A stretch of 5,894 nucleotides of DNA, taken from positions 1 through 5,894 of the forward strand of contig CALFEZ010000067.1 in assembly GCA_937957895.1 (NCBI GenBank), given 5' to 3'. Origin of the DNA: an uncultured Erysipelotrichaceae bacterium (lineage in GTDB: Bacteria > Bacillota_I > Bacilli_A > Erysipelotrichales > Erysipelotrichaceae). Below the pieces are notes generated by a model. It saw only the letters and a list, made by a program, of their open reading frames with translations, had not been told where the DNA came from and did not search any database. Below, piece after piece: positions 5,806 through 5,894 of this stretch (position 1 is its first letter; every line of letters starts with the position of its first letter). A program made the translations under genes and the position numbers.

Positions 5806-5876
5806 TTCAACCAACCAATGCTCTTATAGTCTATTTCAAAGCTTGAATTGTAATTGAAGTTCCGTTTCAAATGAAA
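5806..5876. repeat. Cluster of TTCAA/TTGAA motifs upstream of the promoter
   Basis: TTCAA occurs at 5806, 5835 and 5866, and its complement TTGAA at 5843 and 5854. Two pairs make small dyads: TTCAA-AGC-TTGAA (5835-5847) and TTTCA-AA-TGAAA (5865-5876). The sites lie upstream of the -35, where an activator or repressor could bind. Apart from these motifs and the promoter elements, the non-coding stretch 5749-5894 shows no gene, RNA or terminator that I can support. Confidence 0.35.
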
Positions 5877-5894
5877 GCTCCGTGTTTAGTTAAG

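Noticed and set aside
5825..5830. TATAGT as the -10 of a plus-strand promoter leaving the window
   Set aside because: No reasonable -35 lies 16-18 bp upstream, and no plus-strand gene follows within the window.
5886..5894. Minus-strand TAA near the window edge as the end of another gene
   Set aside because: Too few bases are visible to support any coding call; stops are frequent in this AT-rich DNA.
1..5894. CRISPR array, tRNA or rRNA gene, insertion sequence, intein in dnaB
   Set aside because: No spaced direct repeats, cloverleaf, rRNA segment, transposase or terminal repeats were seen, and the DnaB motifs are uninterrupted at normal length.

Overview
The window looks like a piece of the chromosome of a low-to-moderate GC Bacillota (Firmicutes). 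A deep Bacilli, Erysipelotrichia or Tenericutes-related lineage is my best guess. The basis is gene order: a ribosomal protein bL9 tail, replicative helicase dnaB, then walJ (yycJ), htrA and rlmH. This is the conserved rplI-dnaB ... walJ-htrA-rlmH neighbourhood of Bacillota. The genetic code is standard. TGA ends six of the seven coding regions at the family-expected C-termini and Trp is encoded by TGG, so this is not a TGA=Trp mollicute. The proteins are intact and no mobile element, CRISPR array, tRNA or rRNA is visible.

Layout. Positions 1-5358 are one densely packed plus-strand run: rplI (3' end only), dnaB, a secreted LysM-G5-M23 peptidoglycan endopeptidase, walJ, htrA and rlmH. The gaps are 8, 20, 1, -4 and -4 nt, so this is almost certainly one operon or part of one. 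No promoter is evident inside it. Positions 5359-5748 hold a minus-strand gene for a four-helix membrane protein of unknown function. It ends on the very next base after rlmH, so the two stop codons form one TGATCA palindrome. Positions 5749-5894 are AT-rich and non-coding. They carry a good extended -10 promoter and ribosome-binding site for the minus-strand gene, plus a cluster of TTCAA/TTGAA motifs upstream of it.

How the genes fit together. dnaB and bL9 belong to the replication/translation core. The middle of the operon is envelope-related: the M23 enzyme would cut peptidoglycan cross-links, HtrA is a membrane-anchored quality-control protease, and WalJ is a metallo-beta-lactamase-fold hydrolase linked to wall metabolism and DNA repair. 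RlmH methylates 23S rRNA. In many Bacillota the slot between dnaB (or purA) and walJ holds the WalR-WalK two-component system with WalH and WalI, which control such wall hydrolases. Here that slot holds a wall hydrolase instead.

The points most worth a second look are: the hydrolase-for-regulator replacement; four cysteines confined to the M23 catalytic domain; a minus-strand intrinsic terminator embedded inside the rlmH coding sequence; the shared stop-codon palindrome; the TTCAA cluster upstream of the unknown membrane protein; and a roughly 3.5-fold excess of GATC. I did not find strong evidence of a wholly new system.
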